Positions 17,585-28,911 of a DNA stretch of 64,000 nt are shown here, piece by piece; the stretch's first letter is position 1, and each line of letters starts with the position of its first letter. Position numbers and translations under genes: made by a program. The stretch comes from Portibacter lacus (GTDB lineage: Bacteria; Bacteroidota; Bacteroidia; Chitinophagales; Saprospiraceae): NCBI RefSeq assembly GCF_021533215.1, contig NZ_JAJNKA010000011.1, positions 62,001-126,000 of the forward strand, given 5' to 3'. A model generated the notes under the pieces. It searched no databases and was not told where the DNA came from. It saw only the letters and a list, made by a program, of their open reading frames with translations.

Positions 17585-19009
17585 TTAGGATGGTAAATAG
17601 ACATTAAATTTCGAGCCTTTGCCCAATTCGCTTTCTACTTCTATCCATCCTTTATGAGCAGTCACTATTGCTTTCACATAGCTCAGCCCAAGTCCAAAAC
17701 CTTTTACATCGTGCAAATTCCCAGTATGCACTCTATAAAATTTGTCAAAAATCTGTTTACGTGCGTCACTAGTCATACCAATTCCATTGTCAGATACGCT
17801 AATGATTATGCCATTAGTTTTATTATGCGTGCTAATATTAATCCTTGGCTTTTCAGGAGTATATTTGATCGCATTGTCCAACAAGTTATGGATAATATTA
17901 TTGATATGCGTCTCATCGCCTCTGATTTTTGGATTTTCTGCATCTAAATTTAATGAAATTGTCCCCTCCTTACGTTGTAATTGTAGCTTTCCGTGCTCTG
18001 CAGCTTGACGAATTAAGGAGTGAATATTTATTTCTGTAAGGTTAAGACTGAAATCTCGTTTGTCCAAAACAGCCATCTGAAGAACCTTCTCCACTTGACT
18101 CAACATTCGATTATTTTCTTCCTTAATAATGTTCGAAAATCTTCTCACTTTATCAGGATTAGAAGAAATCTTCGGACTATTTATAGAATCAGCTGCTAAT
18201 GAAATCGTTGCAATTGGTGTCTTAAATTCATGGGTCATATTGTTAATGAAATCCGTTTTCATTTCTGAAACTTGCTTTTGACGAAGGATAACATATATGG
18301 TGTAACTGAAACAGAATAAAATTAGACCAGTGAATATGATCGAACTAATTAACGAAGGCATCACTGAAGACCATAAAGCCCTTGTCTTATTAAGAAACGA
18401 AATTTTTAAGTATCCTGGGACATCGAATTCAGAAGCAAAAAGTTGGATTTGATATGGCGAGGAATATAAACTTTTATTCATGCCTGTCTTAACAGTAGAC
18501 ATGTCTTCTGTCTCACCTATGGTTGCATTATACACACCATTAACAATAATGAAATCTCTCATTTCCGAAGAAAAAATACCAAAATCGTACTTAGCATCGA
18601 TATTCTGTTCTTTCATCTCAGCTTCTATAAATTGTTTGACTTCTTTAGGGTCGATTCCTTCTAATTTTACAGATGGATTAATGCTCGATTCTAGACTTCT
18701 AAGCTCAAACATTAATCGCTGTTTATTATAGGGATCAAGATCCGATAGCGACAACTCCATGTCCTTCGTGATCGAGTTTTTTAGTTCAGTTCGATTATTC
18801 TTCTTAAAGTAATCATATGCTTCTAGTGGTTCATCTGCACCTTCCTGCAATTTTTGTTGAACTTTCCCTAAGATGAGATATACGCTGCTGTTAAAAGATT
18901 CTTCATTTCTACGTACAGATTCATTGATCCAATATAGTTGGATGACAATAATTCCAATGAGCGCGGCACTCATTAACGTAATGATGGTGATAATAGATTT
19001 TCTTCCCAT
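17585..19009 (-). CDS. Sensor histidine kinase, membrane-bound
   Basis: 474 aa. Membrane helix 1 at about 7-28, a periplasmic sensor region of roughly 190 residues with no recognised fold, and membrane helix 2 at about 220-243 (SLISSIIFTGLILFCFSYTI). HisKA carries NNMTHEFKTPIATISLAADS with the phospho-accepting His. HATPase motifs: N box NNIIHNLLDNAIKYTPE, G1 VSDNGIGM, F FDKFYRV, G2 GFGLGLSYV. No HAMP linker is obvious. It starts the two-gene unit with the response regulator downstream. Confidence 0.93.
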   Translation of the reverse strand: MGRKSIITIITLMSAALIGIIVIQLYWINESVRRNEESFNSSVYLILGKVQQKLQEGADEPLEAYDYFKKNNRTELKNSITKDMELSLSDLDPYNKQRLMFELRSLESSINPSVKLEGIDPKEVKQFIEAEMKEQNIDAKYDFGIFSSEMRDFIIVNGVYNATIGETEDMSTVKTGMNKSLYSSPYQIQLFASEFDVPGYLKISFLNKTRALWSSVMPSLISSIIFTGLILFCFSYTIYVILRQKQVSEMKTDFINNMTHEFKTPIATISLAADSINSPKISSNPDKVRRFSNIIKEENNRMLSQVEKVLQMAVLDKRDFSLNLTEINIHSLIRQAAEHGKLQLQRKEGTISLNLDAENPKIRGDETHINNIIHNLLDNAIKYTPEKPRINISTHNKTNGIIISVSDNGIGMTSDARKQIFDKFYRVHTGNLHDVKGFGLGLSYVKAIVTAHKGWIEVESELGKGSKFNVYLPS

Positions 19010-19099
19010 ACTTCTGTAAGTAACAAAAAAACAATTTATTAGATTATGTTTTTAATTGGTTTTAACTTAGATGTCAATATTTTCTTAAAAAAACCGATT

Positions 19100-19627
19100 A
19101 TGCTAAGAAATAAATTAATACAAAAAGTTCAAAATCTAGACATTGAAATGGATCAATTGTTCAATGAACTAAAGGGTAATTCATTTGAAACCTTGAATAA
19201 GAAAAAGGATGCAAACACTTGGTCGCCTATTCAGATTTTGGATCATATTATTTTGTCTGAGCGACTGTCATTAGGATATTGCAAGAAGAAATTGTCATTC
19301 GACCCTAAGCTTAAGACAGCCAATTTTCGTACTTGGATAAATGGTCGCTTAATTTCTTGGTCCTTGCAATCGCCATTTAAGTTTAAAGCGCCTGATGTTG
19401 TTACTTCTGATAAGCTTGTGGCAGAAAGTGAATTGGGATTAATAAAGGAGAAATGGAAAGCACTCAGAGCTGAATTGCTAGCATTTATTCATAATGTTCC
19501 TGAGAAATACATCGATAAGGAAGTTTACAAGCACCCTTTTGGCCTGAGAATGTCATTAAATGGAATGCTGGATTTCTACAAGAGTCACTTCCGTAGACAT
19601 AGAAAGCAACTCCGCCAAAGGATCTAA
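19100..19627 (+). CDS. DinB-like superfamily protein
   Basis: 175 aa from the ATG at 19100; an in-frame ATG at 19046 would add 18 mostly hydrophobic residues and is less likely. Features fit the four-helix DinB/YfiT fold: WSPIQILDHIILSERLSLGY in helix 2, and a C-terminal helix MLDFYKSHFRRHRKQL with His residues where the family binds metal. The family includes thiol-dependent S-transferases and DNA-damage-induced proteins; the substrate here is unknown. Its stop overlaps the stop of the convergent outer-membrane gene by 4 nt. Confidence 0.7.
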   Translation: MLRNKLIQKVQNLDIEMDQLFNELKGNSFETLNKKKDANTWSPIQILDHIILSERLSLGYCKKKLSFDPKLKTANFRTWINGRLISWSLQSPFKFKAPDVVTSDKLVAESELGLIKEKWKALRAELLAFIHNVPEKYIDKEVYKHPFGLRMSLNGMLDFYKSHFRRHRKQLRQRI

Positions 19628-20346
19628 TCTATATATTCTACTTTTCTTAGAAAACGAAGACCGAAAGAGATTTCAAGCGATACATTTCGAATTGTTTTTT
19701 CAGACAAACCTCTTGTTGTCGTCCCAGTGTATGGATTGTATACAGAGACATCATTTAATGCAGGTTGGTAATATTGTCTTCCTAAATCTGGTAAAACAGA
19801 TAGCTCAACAACGGCACCAATAAATTCTGAAATTTCAAATTCTGTACCGCCACCAGCATATATTCCATATGTCCAGTGTTCTACGAATTCGTTAAGAGGA
19901 TAGGTGGTGATAGAAGTAAAATTTTTATCCACAAATTCATCTAGATTGGTACTAAAAGTGTATTCTCCTCGGATACCTAAAGTGTAATATGGACTCCAAG
20001 TTCCCATCCTAATTTTTCGCTTTGCACCGATCGTTAACCCAGCATTTCTAAATTTAAAACTATTAGTCTGCGGGCTGAAGCCAGTGGTTGGGTTAATGAA
20101 ATTTTGCCTTAGCGAACTTCCCCTTTCATGATAGCCGATTTGCGCAAAAAGTGAATTGGGATCATCTTCTGCCCATGTTTCGATAGAGAGGATGGCATGT
20201 CCTGCAAAGAGCGGATTTCTTTGGAAATTATTCCAGTTCTGTGTGGCAATTACAGGTCCGCCTTTTATTCCAAAAACATAACTCTGAGCATGTGCCCCGC
20301 CGGCAACACAAAGTATTAAGAAGATTAATTTAATTCTAGTTCCCAT
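19624..20346 (-). CDS. Outer-membrane beta-barrel protein (uncharacterised)
   Basis: 240 aa from the ATG at 20346, which overlaps the end of the glucosaminidase gene by 11 nt. A signal peptide ends in AGGAHAQ. The mature protein alternates hydrophobic and polar residues (YVFGIKGGPVIATQNW, GIYAGGGTEFEISEFIGA, VSLEISFGLRFLRK) with GLTIGAKRKI and WSPYYTLGIRGEYTF strands, typical of 8-10-stranded porin-like or PorT-like barrels. Overlap with the upstream cell-wall hydrolase gene suggests coupled expression. No specific function. Confidence 0.65.
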   Translation of the reverse strand: MGTRIKLIFLILCVAGGAHAQSYVFGIKGGPVIATQNWNNFQRNPLFAGHAILSIETWAEDDPNSLFAQIGYHERGSSLRQNFINPTTGFSPQTNSFKFRNAGLTIGAKRKIRMGTWSPYYTLGIRGEYTFSTNLDEFVDKNFTSITTYPLNEFVEHWTYGIYAGGGTEFEISEFIGAVVELSVLPDLGRQYYQPALNDVSVYNPYTGTTTRGLSEKTIRNVSLEISFGLRFLRKVEYID

Positions 20347-21481
20347 TTTTCTTGCTAAATATATATTCAACTGTTTCTTCTACAAATCTAGACTTTTCTA
20401 CTACACCAGATTTGCTTTTCTTAGATAATTCTGGCTTTTTGCCTGTTCTAAGCAGTCCTTTTAACATGACTTTCTCTCCAGTCTTGACCTCAGATCCAAA
20501 TGGAATCCTATTTCGAATGTAAAGTGCTTCGAGTTCGATTCCATATTTCTGAGCGATTTCACCCATGGTTTCTCCATCACGAACTTGATGAAACTTCTTT
20601 TTGCCTTTAAGAGATAGTCTTTTCTTTTCTAGGTAAATGGTAGATTTTGCAGGGATTACTTCATAAGGCTCTATCTGATTATCATTAAATGCAACTAATG
20701 AAGCAAGCGGAATTCCAGATGCATTCGATATGTCGTTAAGTGTTTCACCACCTTTAGCCGAAATGGTTTTTGCTTCATTGATAAATTTAGAACGAGGCAT
20801 TTTGAAGTTGCTAGAGCTAGAAGCTATAACATCTTTTGTCCGATCTTCTCTACTTACTCTAGGTTTGTCTGTTGTGGGTTTGTCTGTAGGCTTTTCTTGA
20901 TTTGTAGATTCAGCAAAATTGTGATTAAAATCAGGACTACCCATACTGTCATAACGGTATAATTCATATTTTTCTATTAAGTTTATTAGCTTTTGTGGGT
21001 AATTAGGATCGGTTGCATAACCAGCTTTACGAAGCCCTTTTGCCCATTTTTTATAATCTGTTGTTTTGTAATCGAAGAGGAAATCATATCGAGAAGTACG
21101 TCCATTATTTTGTAAAAAATTACTGTGAGCGATAAATGATTCTGTAGCATCTTTATAGACGCGGAAACAAGATTCGATTAATTTTCCTCTGTGATCTTTA
21201 TCATCGTCTATTTTATAGTAAGAAGTACCACGCCAGTCATTACCACATTTGATTCCGAAGTGATTGTTAGCCATCATCGCCATCTCGCTTCTTCCAGCAT
21301 TAGATTCTAAAATGGCTTGTGCCAATTTTATACTTGCAGGAATGCCAGTACGTTTCATTTCTGAGATAGCAATCTCGACATATGCATCTACATATGCGGT
21401 TGTTCCATTCTTTTTGTCATTGTTAGCAAAGACAGAAAAGCTTATTGTCAATGCGAAAAGGGCTAATATAATTCTGCTCAT
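20336..21481 (-). CDS. Glucosaminidase-domain, LysM-repeat cell-wall hydrolase
   Basis: 381 aa from the ATG at 21481, chosen because it gives a clean signal peptide (RIILALFALTISFSVFAN); the frame stays open for 64 codons upstream but that stretch has no protein-like character. Residues about 35-175 are a FlgJ/LytG-type N-acetylglucosaminidase domain: LAQAILESNAGRSEMAMMAN with the catalytic Glu, HFGIKCG, and YATDPNYPQKLINLIEKYEL. Two LysM domains follow (about 255-300 and 320-365; GETLNDISNASGIPLASLVA and DGETMGEIAQKYGIELEAL). It should cleave peptidoglycan glycan strands in the periplasm. Confidence 0.88.
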   Translation of the reverse strand: MSRIILALFALTISFSVFANNDKKNGTTAYVDAYVEIAISEMKRTGIPASIKLAQAILESNAGRSEMAMMANNHFGIKCGNDWRGTSYYKIDDDKDHRGKLIESCFRVYKDATESFIAHSNFLQNNGRTSRYDFLFDYKTTDYKKWAKGLRKAGYATDPNYPQKLINLIEKYELYRYDSMGSPDFNHNFAESTNQEKPTDKPTTDKPRVSREDRTKDVIASSSSNFKMPRSKFINEAKTISAKGGETLNDISNASGIPLASLVAFNDNQIEPYEVIPAKSTIYLEKKRLSLKGKKKFHQVRDGETMGEIAQKYGIELEALYIRNRIPFGSEVKTGEKVMLKGLLRTGKKPELSKKSKSGVVEKSRFVEETVEYIFSKKNGN

Positions 21482-21544
21482 GAATACTTGTTTAATGATT
21501 ATCATATTACACATTATGCTAATATGACAAAAACTGTTCCGAAA

Positions 21545-21577
21545 TTTGAAATGAAGTGAGCGGGTTCCGTATCTTTG
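21545..21577 (+). promoter_or_regulatory. Complete Bacteroidota-type promoter almost touching the ATG
   Basis: TTG at 21546-21548 (-33) and TATCTTTG at 21570-21577 (-7), separated by 21 bp, match the consensus TTG-N19/21-TAnnTTTG. The ATG is only 6 nt further, so transcription should start at or next to it. Confidence 0.75.
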
Positions 21578-21583
21578 CATTCT

Positions 21584-22606
21584 ATGAACGCAATTTTTAA
21601 TAAATTCAATATAATTTTTATTTGTTTTCTGGTTTTCACAATGAGTTGTAAGCCCGAAAAAGTAGAACAGCAAGCACCATCGGTTTCGATAGCATCAGAC
21701 GATCCAGTGCTTGTCGGATTAACGAATGCTATAGCTGAAGATCCTAATAATGCAGATACTTATTACGAAAGAGCTCGGATTCTAGGAGATAGGGAATTAT
21801 ACGATCCGGCGATAGATGATTTGAAAAAAGCGATCAGTATAGATTCTTCGAAGGCAGAATATTATCACTTGCTTTCAGACACTTATTTAGATTATTTTAA
21901 ATCTGGAGAAGCGCTAGATATTATGGAGAAAGTGGTTGAAAAGTTTCCTGATAGAATCCCATCACTTCTGAAATTAGCCGAGCTTCAGTTGATTCTAAAG
22001 CAATATGATGCTTCTTTTTTCACGGTGCAGAAAATTATGAATCAAGACAAGCAGAATGCAGAAGCATTTTTTATGCTGGGAATGATTTATAGAGCGCAAG
22101 GAGATAAAGACAGAGCAATTAATAGCTTCCAGTCAGCAGTTGAATTAGATCCTGAAATCATCGATGCGTGGGTCATCTTAGGTGATCTATTTGCTGAGAA
22201 AGATTTCAAAATTGCAGGGCGTTATTATGATAATGCGATACGATTAGATCCTGAAAATCTGCAAGCCTACCACGCGAAAGCTTTCTATTTGCAGAATTCT
22301 AATAGAACTTCTGAAGCCATAAAAATTTACAAAGAAATTAATCAACGAGATCCACAGTATACCGATGCGTATTTGAATACTGGAATCCTATATCTGGATC
22401 AAGATTCGCTTCCACAGGCATTCGAACACTTTGATATTCTTGTTAAAATAGATCCTCAGAATTATCTGGGTTATTACTATCGAGGAATCACTAGGATGTT
22501 CCAAGGGGATAAAGATGGTGCCAGGGCAGATCTTAATCAAGCTTTAGTCTTCAATTCTACATTCGAGAAAGCTCAGATAGCGCTTAGTGAATTAGACAAG
22601 TTATAG
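21584..22606 (+). CDS. TPR-repeat lipoprotein
   Basis: 340 aa from the ATG at 21584. A hydrophobic N-terminus ends in lipobox TMSC (about residue 22), so it should be membrane-anchored. Residues about 45-335 hold about eight tetratricopeptide repeats, such as ADTYYERARILGDRELYDPA, AEAFFMLGMIYRAQGDKDRA and LGYYYRGITRMFQGDKDGAR. TPR proteins of this kind usually scaffold envelope complexes; the partner is not known. A perfect promoter ends 6 nt before the start codon and leaves no room for a ribosome-binding site. Confidence 0.85.
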   Translation: MNAIFNKFNIIFICFLVFTMSCKPEKVEQQAPSVSIASDDPVLVGLTNAIAEDPNNADTYYERARILGDRELYDPAIDDLKKAISIDSSKAEYYHLLSDTYLDYFKSGEALDIMEKVVEKFPDRIPSLLKLAELQLILKQYDASFFTVQKIMNQDKQNAEAFFMLGMIYRAQGDKDRAINSFQSAVELDPEIIDAWVILGDLFAEKDFKIAGRYYDNAIRLDPENLQAYHAKAFYLQNSNRTSEAIKIYKEINQRDPQYTDAYLNTGILYLDQDSLPQAFEHFDILVKIDPQNYLGYYYRGITRMFQGDKDGARADLNQALVFNSTFEKAQIALSELDKL

Positions 22607-22828
22607 CAGTTAATAAGTAAGAATTTTGCTACACATAGGAAGGCATATTAGTGCTTATTGCCTCCTGATATTTTTATAGTTTATACTGTAGAAATTAGAA
22701 TTAAACCTAACCTTTCTATTCATGATTTGAGGTTTCATACTTGAATGCATGTGGGAATCAATAGATATGTAATACGCTGGTTGTTAAACTGGTATGGTAT
22801 TTGAACTCATCTATGAAAAACAAATATC

Positions 22829-23029
22829 ATGGCAGTTTTAAAAGTGATTGAAGTATTAACGGAATCAACAGTTAGTTGGGAAGATGCAACTCAGAAAGCA
22901 ATTAAAAAGACAGCGAAATCTATCAAAAATATTAGATCAGCATATGTACAATCTCAGAGTGTGACGGTTAATAAGGGTAAAGTTGAAAAATTTAGAGCGA
23001 ATGTTAAGATAACATTTGAAGTTTCTTAG
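22829..23029 (+). CDS. Dodecin-family flavin-binding protein
   Basis: 66 aa. Dodecins form dodecameric shells that store or buffer flavins. Matching features: KVIEVLTESTVSWEDATQKA, KSIKNIRSAYVQSQSVTV and the final strand NVKITFEVS. The usual flavin-stacking Trp is present in SWEDA. Length is normal. It stands alone between a TPR lipoprotein gene (222 bp upstream) and a convergent site-2 protease gene. Confidence 0.88.
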   Translation: MAVLKVIEVLTESTVSWEDATQKAIKKTAKSIKNIRSAYVQSQSVTVNKGKVEKFRANVKITFEVS

Positions 23030-23103
23030 CGAGGATCGTATTTAAGAATGTTATAAATGAAGATATTAAGATCTCTGTAGACATTAATAAGGAGTAAAGT
23101 ACA

Positions 23104-24189
23104 TTACTTTCCATTCATTCTTTCGATAATTTTATATCGTTCTATTAGTCCGAAACCACCCTCTTGACCATTGACCACCGCATAGCGCAGTCTTTCATTG
23201 TTCATCGTGCTGAGAATAGTCTGAAGACTTGATTTGTCTATCAATTTAAATATAGGTTCTGTATACTCAGCGGCCTCTTCTTTGAATTTCTGATCCTTTA
23301 TGCACGACTTAATAGCTGGTTCCGTTACGATTCCTGCTAAGTTTCCATCCTCATGAAATACCATGAAATTTCTGGCTCTTTCATCGTAGTAATGATTAAT
23401 GATTTCTTGCATCGGTGTTTCTGGAGAGAATTGATGATGTGTCATTAAGCCTTCGAGATCAGAATCATTAGTGATTAAGAAATCCTCTTGTCTAGCTGAA
23501 ATTTTTTCGCCTCTAGCCATAAACATCACAAAAAATCCTATGATGCTTAATGTGTAATAAGCATAGACAATACCTAGAATTACAAAACCGACAGCTATTG
23601 CATAGCCGATCCATGAAGCTATATCCGTGGATTTTTTCTTACCTAATTTTATGGAAAGTAAGGCCCTGAGTATCCTTCCACCATCCATTGGGAAAGCGGG
23701 AATCAGATTGAACAAGAACAACATTAAGTTGATGTATAAAACAATACTTAGATACGCTCCCCAATTATTGAAATTACTTACGCTCGAGTCTAAGTCTATC
23801 AATATGGGCATAGAGCCGAAATATAGGATCAATCCAATGAATCCAGCAATTACGATATTGACCATTGGTCCAGCAATAGCGATGTAAAACTCTTGTAACG
23901 GCTTAGATGGAAGTCTTTCTAAGCGAGCTAGGCCACCGATAGGAGATAGAATGATATCGATGGTTTTCACATTGAATCGTTTAGCCATTAATGCATGTCC
24001 ATACTCATGAAGCACTACACAGATGAAAGAAACGATGACTAAAATGATTATGAGTCCAATTTCGTCTAGTGCTCTACCTTGCTTTGTTCCTAAGCCTATA
24101 ACTAATACAAATATTAAAGCAAAGGTCCAGTGTACTTTCAGCGGTATTCCTGCGTAAGTCCCTAAATGTAATGAACCTTTATTTATCAT
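23104..24189 (-). CDS. Site-2 protease (M50 family) with CBS pair
   Basis: 361 aa. Six or so membrane helices with zinc ligands in VVLHEYGHAL (His61, Glu62, His65) and the third ligand Asp in AFPMDGGRILRALL. Two CBS domains at about 240-355 make up the cytoplasmic tail, suggesting control by adenine nucleotides or another small ligand. Such proteases cut membrane-bound regulators such as anti-sigma factors or clear signal peptides. The ATG overlaps the acyl-CoA dehydrogenase stop (TAATG). The operon setting with a dehydrogenase is unusual and its meaning unknown. Confidence 0.9.
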   Translation of the reverse strand: MINKGSLHLGTYAGIPLKVHWTFALIFVLVIGLGTKQGRALDEIGLIIILVIVSFICVVLHEYGHALMAKRFNVKTIDIILSPIGGLARLERLPSKPLQEFYIAIAGPMVNIVIAGFIGLILYFGSMPILIDLDSSVSNFNNWGAYLSIVLYINLMLFLFNLIPAFPMDGGRILRALLSIKLGKKKSTDIASWIGYAIAVGFVILGIVYAYYTLSIIGFFVMFMARGEKISARQEDFLITNDSDLEGLMTHHQFSPETPMQEIINHYYDERARNFMVFHEDGNLAGIVTEPAIKSCIKDQKFKEEAAEYTEPIFKLIDKSSLQTILSTMNNERLRYAVVNGQEGGFGLIERYKIIERMNGK

Positions 24190-25349
24190 TATCCTTCTTC
24201 GTATAATTTTCCTGAAAGTACTGTTCTAGAAATAACCAATTTTTGGATTTCAGATGTTCCCTCATAAATTTGGGTAATCTTTGCATCTCTCATTAATCGC
24301 TCTACATGGTATTCCTTCACATATCCGTAGCCACCATGAATCTGCACCGCTTCGACCGTATGCTTCATTGCCGTTTCAGCAGCGAAAAGTTTAGCCATAC
24401 TGGATGCCATATCATAATTTTTGCCCTCATCTTTTAGTCGTGCTGCATTGTAAACCAATAAACGAGCCGCCTGAATTTCTGTGGCCATATCCGCAAGTTT
24501 GAATGCGATCGCTTGATGTTTAGAAATTGATTTTCCGAAGGCTTCTCTTTCTTTAGAATACTTTACGGCTAATTCGTATGCTCCCGCTGCAATACCTAGT
24601 GCTTGGGCTGCAATTCCTATTCTTCCTCCAGAAAGTACCTTCATCGCAAATTTAAACCCAAATCCGTCTTCACCTATTCTATTTTCTTTCGGCACTTTCA
24701 CGTTGTTGTACATGATGGTGTGCGTATCAGAACCTCTAATTCCTAGCTTATCTTCTTTCGCGCCAATTTCTACGCCTTCTAAGTCTGTAGGCACAATAAG
24801 TGCATTGATCCCTCTATGTCCTTTTTCAGCATCCGTCTGAGCAATGACAAGGTGTACGCTCGAACTTCCACCATTTGTGATCCAATTCTTAGTCCCATTG
24901 AGCAAGTAATGATCTCCTTTATCGATAGCAGTGGTTCGCTGACTAGTAGCATCACTTCCCGCTTCTGGTTCCGATAAACAAAATGCACCGATTTGCTCTC
25001 CTGAAGCTAATTTAGTTAGGTATTTTTGCTTTTGCTCTTCTGTTCCGAAAGTCTCTAATCCCCAACAAACCAAGGAGTTGTTAACGGACATTGCTACGGA
25101 GCATGAATTATCAATCTTAGATATTTCTTCCATAGCTACCACATAAGACATGGTGTCCATTCCTCCACCGCCATATTTTTCACTGACCATCATACCCATA
25201 AAGCCCATTTCCCCCATCGCCTTTACTTGCTCAGTTGCAAATGTCATATTCCTATCCCGTTCGATTACACCGGGGAGTAATTCTTGCTGTGCAAATTCTC
25301 TCGCTGCTTGCTTTACCGCTAATTGTTCTTCTGTCAATTTTCCAACCAT
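24189..25349 (-). CDS. Acyl-CoA dehydrogenase, short/branched-chain type
   Basis: 386 aa FAD enzyme of beta-oxidation or amino-acid catabolism. Seen: FCLSEPEAGSDATSQRTTA (FAD/substrate loop), KNWITNGGSSSVHLVIAQT, and QIYEGTSEIQKLVISR with the catalytic base Glu in the position typical of short-chain and butyryl-CoA dehydrogenases. EREAFGKSISKHQAIAFKLA is the usual helix. Second gene of a run DUF4286 - dehydrogenase - site-2 protease: 4 bp after the first and overlapping the third by 1 nt. Electron acceptors (EtfAB) are not in the window. Confidence 0.93.
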   Translation of the reverse strand: MVGKLTEEQLAVKQAAREFAQQELLPGVIERDRNMTFATEQVKAMGEMGFMGMMVSEKYGGGGMDTMSYVVAMEEISKIDNSCSVAMSVNNSLVCWGLETFGTEEQKQKYLTKLASGEQIGAFCLSEPEAGSDATSQRTTAIDKGDHYLLNGTKNWITNGGSSSVHLVIAQTDAEKGHRGINALIVPTDLEGVEIGAKEDKLGIRGSDTHTIMYNNVKVPKENRIGEDGFGFKFAMKVLSGGRIGIAAQALGIAAGAYELAVKYSKEREAFGKSISKHQAIAFKLADMATEIQAARLLVYNAARLKDEGKNYDMASSMAKLFAAETAMKHTVEAVQIHGGYGYVKEYHVERLMRDAKITQIYEGTSEIQKLVISRTVLSGKLYEEG

Positions 25350-25353
25350 ATTG

Positions 25354-25677
25354 TTAATATTTTGCTTGTACCTCCATTACGGATCTAAATGCTACAAATT
25401 TGTCTTTATATCTATCTTGATGCTCTTTCTGCAATTTTGGTGCATGTGAACCTTGATATTCTTGCAGTTTACGCATGTTTTCACACTCATACTGAATAGT
25501 GTACATGACACCATCATCATCAGGAACCAAAAGTAATTTATTAATTTTGCTTTCTATAAAACACTGAGTAGCCATAACGCTTGGGATATGCTCCTCTTTC
25601 ATCCACATTAACCATTCTTCTTCTACTTTATGGTCAATTTTAATAGTGACATTATATAGGATATTATTATCTGCCAT
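25354..25677 (-). CDS. DUF4286-family protein
   Basis: 107 aa alpha/beta protein of the small Bacteroidota-typical family DUF4286. Recognisable parts: ILYNVTIKIDHKVEEEWLMW, a Met-rich helix HIPSVMATQCFIESKINKLL, and FVAFRSVMEV at the end. The ferredoxin-like fold suggests a binding role, but no function is known. It heads the operon with the acyl-CoA dehydrogenase and site-2 protease genes. A perfect 18-bp palindrome lies 16 bp before its ATG, and a half of the same palindrome recurs inside its early codons. Confidence 0.8.
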   Translation of the reverse strand: MADNNILYNVTIKIDHKVEEEWLMWMKEEHIPSVMATQCFIESKINKLLLVPDDDGVMYTIQYECENMRKLQEYQGSHAPKLQKEHQDRYKDKFVAFRSVMEVQAKY

Positions 25678-25692
25678 CTTAATTTATCTGAC

Positions 25693-25710
25693 AATTGACC
25701 ATGGTCAATT
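25693..25710. promoter_or_regulatory. Perfect 18-bp palindrome, candidate operator
   Basis: AATTGACCA followed by TGGTCAATT, fully self-complementary, 16 bp upstream of the DUF4286 ATG. The half-site TGGTCAATT recurs at 25631-25639. A dimeric regulator of the downstream acyl-CoA dehydrogenase operon would bind such a site. The rest of the 395-bp gap to icd (25678-26072) is AT-rich with no other clear structure. Confidence 0.5.
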
Positions 25711-25982
25711 TCTTATGCTTTAATAAGTAAATACAACTTAATGTTTAGTAGCTCCCTAATTTACTTTTCGAAATAAGGGATCATTTTCCTAAAACGCACA
25801 ATTCTTCAATAAAGTTTTGAAAAAGTGATGCGTGCAAATATAATGATAAAGGTGAAAAGATTTTTTCGATTATAGATTAAGCTAAATCATATAAAAAGTG
25901 TAAATATTCAAGTTCAAACTATGAATTTTCTCTAGTATCTACCTGAAAATTGGCGGAAAGTAATGTTTTTTAGACATTCTAG

Positions 25983-28295
<2,313 letters not shown>

Positions 28296-28338
28296 TTAGG
28301 ATCTAAATGTGATTAGCCTTGGGCTGTGAGCAAAGAAA

Positions 28339-28385
28339 AAACCACATTGATTATTTGACTTCTAGTCATTTTGTCAATGTGGTTT
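28339..28385 (+). terminator. Long hairpin after icd
   Basis: AAACCACATTGA (28339-28350) pairs with TCAATGTGGTTT (28374-28385). The loop contains a second small hairpin TGACT-tct-AGTCA. A T-rich run (TTTCTTTC) overlaps the 3' end. It sits between the convergent genes icd and crcB. Confidence 0.65.
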
Positions 28386-28542
28386 CTTTCGTTAGGGCCA
28401 ATTTTTTCAGTGAAGCAGGTAGGATTTAGACCGAGGAAAGTTGTAAAAAAATTCGCACTGAAGTACTAGGTCCTGTAAAAAGCATAGCATAAAATATAGA
28501 TCGTAAAATGGAGTTTTGTTTTTAGCCTGAGAAAAAAGGAAA

Positions 28543-28911
28543 CTATAGTTGCTCGGCAACAGTCATTCCGCCATAAATAGCGAGCAAGCAGATTAAAAAA
28601 CTAGCTGCCATATAAAGGATTGCAGAAAGTGCCTGTCCTGAATCAAACAGCTGAAAGGATTCCGCAGAAAAGGTAGAAAACGTTGAAAATCCACCACATA
28701 CACCTACCAACAAAAATAGCTTCATTTCTTGGCTAAATAAATTCTTAGCGCTTAATCCAATTAGAAATCCTAGTAGAAGGCAGGCTAAAACATTGACCAA
28801 TAAAGTACCAAATGGGAATTTTTCTGAGAACGATGCCATCAGATTATTGATGCCATATCTTAAAAGACTCCCGATTCCACCGCCTAGAAATACAAACAGG
28901 ATCGATTTCAT
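28543..28911 (-). CDS. crcB: Fluoride exporter CrcB (Fluc channel)
   Basis: 122 aa with four membrane helices. Signature segments GGGIGSLLRYGIN, PFGTLLVNVLACLLLGFLIG (the Asn of the fluoride path) and VGVCGGFSTFSTFSAES with the Phe-box residues are intact. Fluc works as an antiparallel dimer in the inner membrane. Its ATG overlaps the stop of the upstream transferase gene by 4 nt (ATGA). No fluoride riboswitch can be placed in front because there is no leader. Confidence 0.95.
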   Translation of the reverse strand: MKSILFVFLGGGIGSLLRYGINNLMASFSEKFPFGTLLVNVLACLLLGFLIGLSAKNLFSQEMKLFLLVGVCGGFSTFSTFSAESFQLFDSGQALSAILYMAASFLICLLAIYGGMTVAEQL

